From assembly GCF_029227915.1 (NCBI RefSeq), contig NC_079882.1, positions 19,466,001 through 19,530,000 on the forward strand: DNA of 64,000 nt, given 5' to 3'. The notes beneath the pieces are model-generated. The model ran no database searches, had not been told where the DNA came from, and saw nothing but the letters and a program-made list of their open reading frames with translations. A program made the position numbers and the translations under genes. Below are positions 63,564 through 64,000 of the stretch, piece by piece (the first letter of the stretch is position 1; each line of letters starts with the position of its first letter). The DNA is from Hydractinia symbiolongicarpus (lineage: Eukaryota; Cnidaria; Hydrozoa; Anthoathecata; Hydractiniidae).

Positions 63564-64000
63564 ATTCTAGATATTTTTTTTTTTTTTTTGTAAATATATG
63601 AATATTTTTTCAGATAAATTTATTAAATTTATGTTTTGTATTGTTGTCGGAAAAAAAGTAATACCTTTGGGCGGATATTTAGTCAGGGGGTGGGTTCTGA
63701 GGGGGGTTGGGGAAGGGGCTACTTTATTTTTTATGCCATTTAGCCTTAATTTTCTTACGCAAAATGCGTTAAACCTGGTGTCTGATAACATCTGATAATT
63801 CTTTTATTTTTCTGGAAACGCTCTTACAAAAAAAGTCATGCGCTCAGGAGCGAGTAGTAATTTCAAGGTGTTATCAGTATATCAACCTTCGAAATTGCGA
63901 CAGCTAATTTCGCGCGTTTCACTACACATTTCAGTGTCGCAGACATTTATTTCGCAAAATTTGCAGTTTTTGCACCCGCTCGTCTCGAAAATAAACTTCG
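63564..64000. other. TRAPPC12 3' flank
   Basis: Downstream of the TAA at 63561-63563, with a poly-T run at 63574-63591 and a GGGG-rich patch near 63686-63716. AATAAA at about 63989 is a candidate polyadenylation signal. No further gene is seen. Confidence 0.5.

Overview
The window looks like nuclear DNA of an early-branching animal, most likely a cnidarian. It is visibly AT-rich. Its protein-coding genes are cut into short exons (20-800 bp) with GT-AG introns of roughly 0.1-4 kb, and the conserved proteins are metazoan (FAM91A1, a matrix metalloproteinase, an Asx/ASXL Polycomb protein, TRAPPC12). The decayed DIRS, Penelope-like and SINE copies also fit a cnidarian. The taxon is inferred; the gene identities come from motifs I can read directly.

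Layout from left to right. (1) 2650-17026, minus strand: FAM91A1, 24 recovered exons, in frame from just after the missing N-terminal exon to the stop. Its largest intron contains an intronless plus-strand ORF (11665-12579) ending in a filamin-type immunoglobulin repeat. (2) 18465-22403: a decayed DIRS-type tyrosine-recombinase retrotransposon (Gag, RT, RNase H remnant, YR) with 42-bp inverted termini, followed by a hairpin of about 240 bp built from the same terminal sequence. (3) 25803-27190, minus: a pseudogene of an FAD-linked aldonolactone oxidase. (4) 29137-33114, minus: a matrix metalloproteinase with propeptide, furin site, zinc-binding catalytic domain, hemopexin domain and hydrophobic C-terminal tail; the signal-peptide exon was not found. 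(5) 38618-46234, minus: an ASXL homologue, 14 coding exons, with HARE-HTH, DEUBAD and C-terminal PHD finger. (6) 46244-53000: accessory sequence with a Penelope fragment, tandem stem-loops, a tRNA-like sequence and a frameshifted zinc-finger ORF. (7) 53005-63563, plus: EF-hand exons followed by TRAPPC12 exons. Every junction is phase-compatible, and the TRAPPC12 part has no ATG of its own, so the two may form one 946-residue chimeric protein.

The host genes do not form a pathway. FAM91A1 and TRAPPC12 both act in membrane traffic at the Golgi/TGN, ASXL in chromatin deubiquitination, and the metalloproteinase in extracellular matrix turnover. All exon coordinates were derived by hand from reading frame, splice consensus and phase, without transcript evidence.
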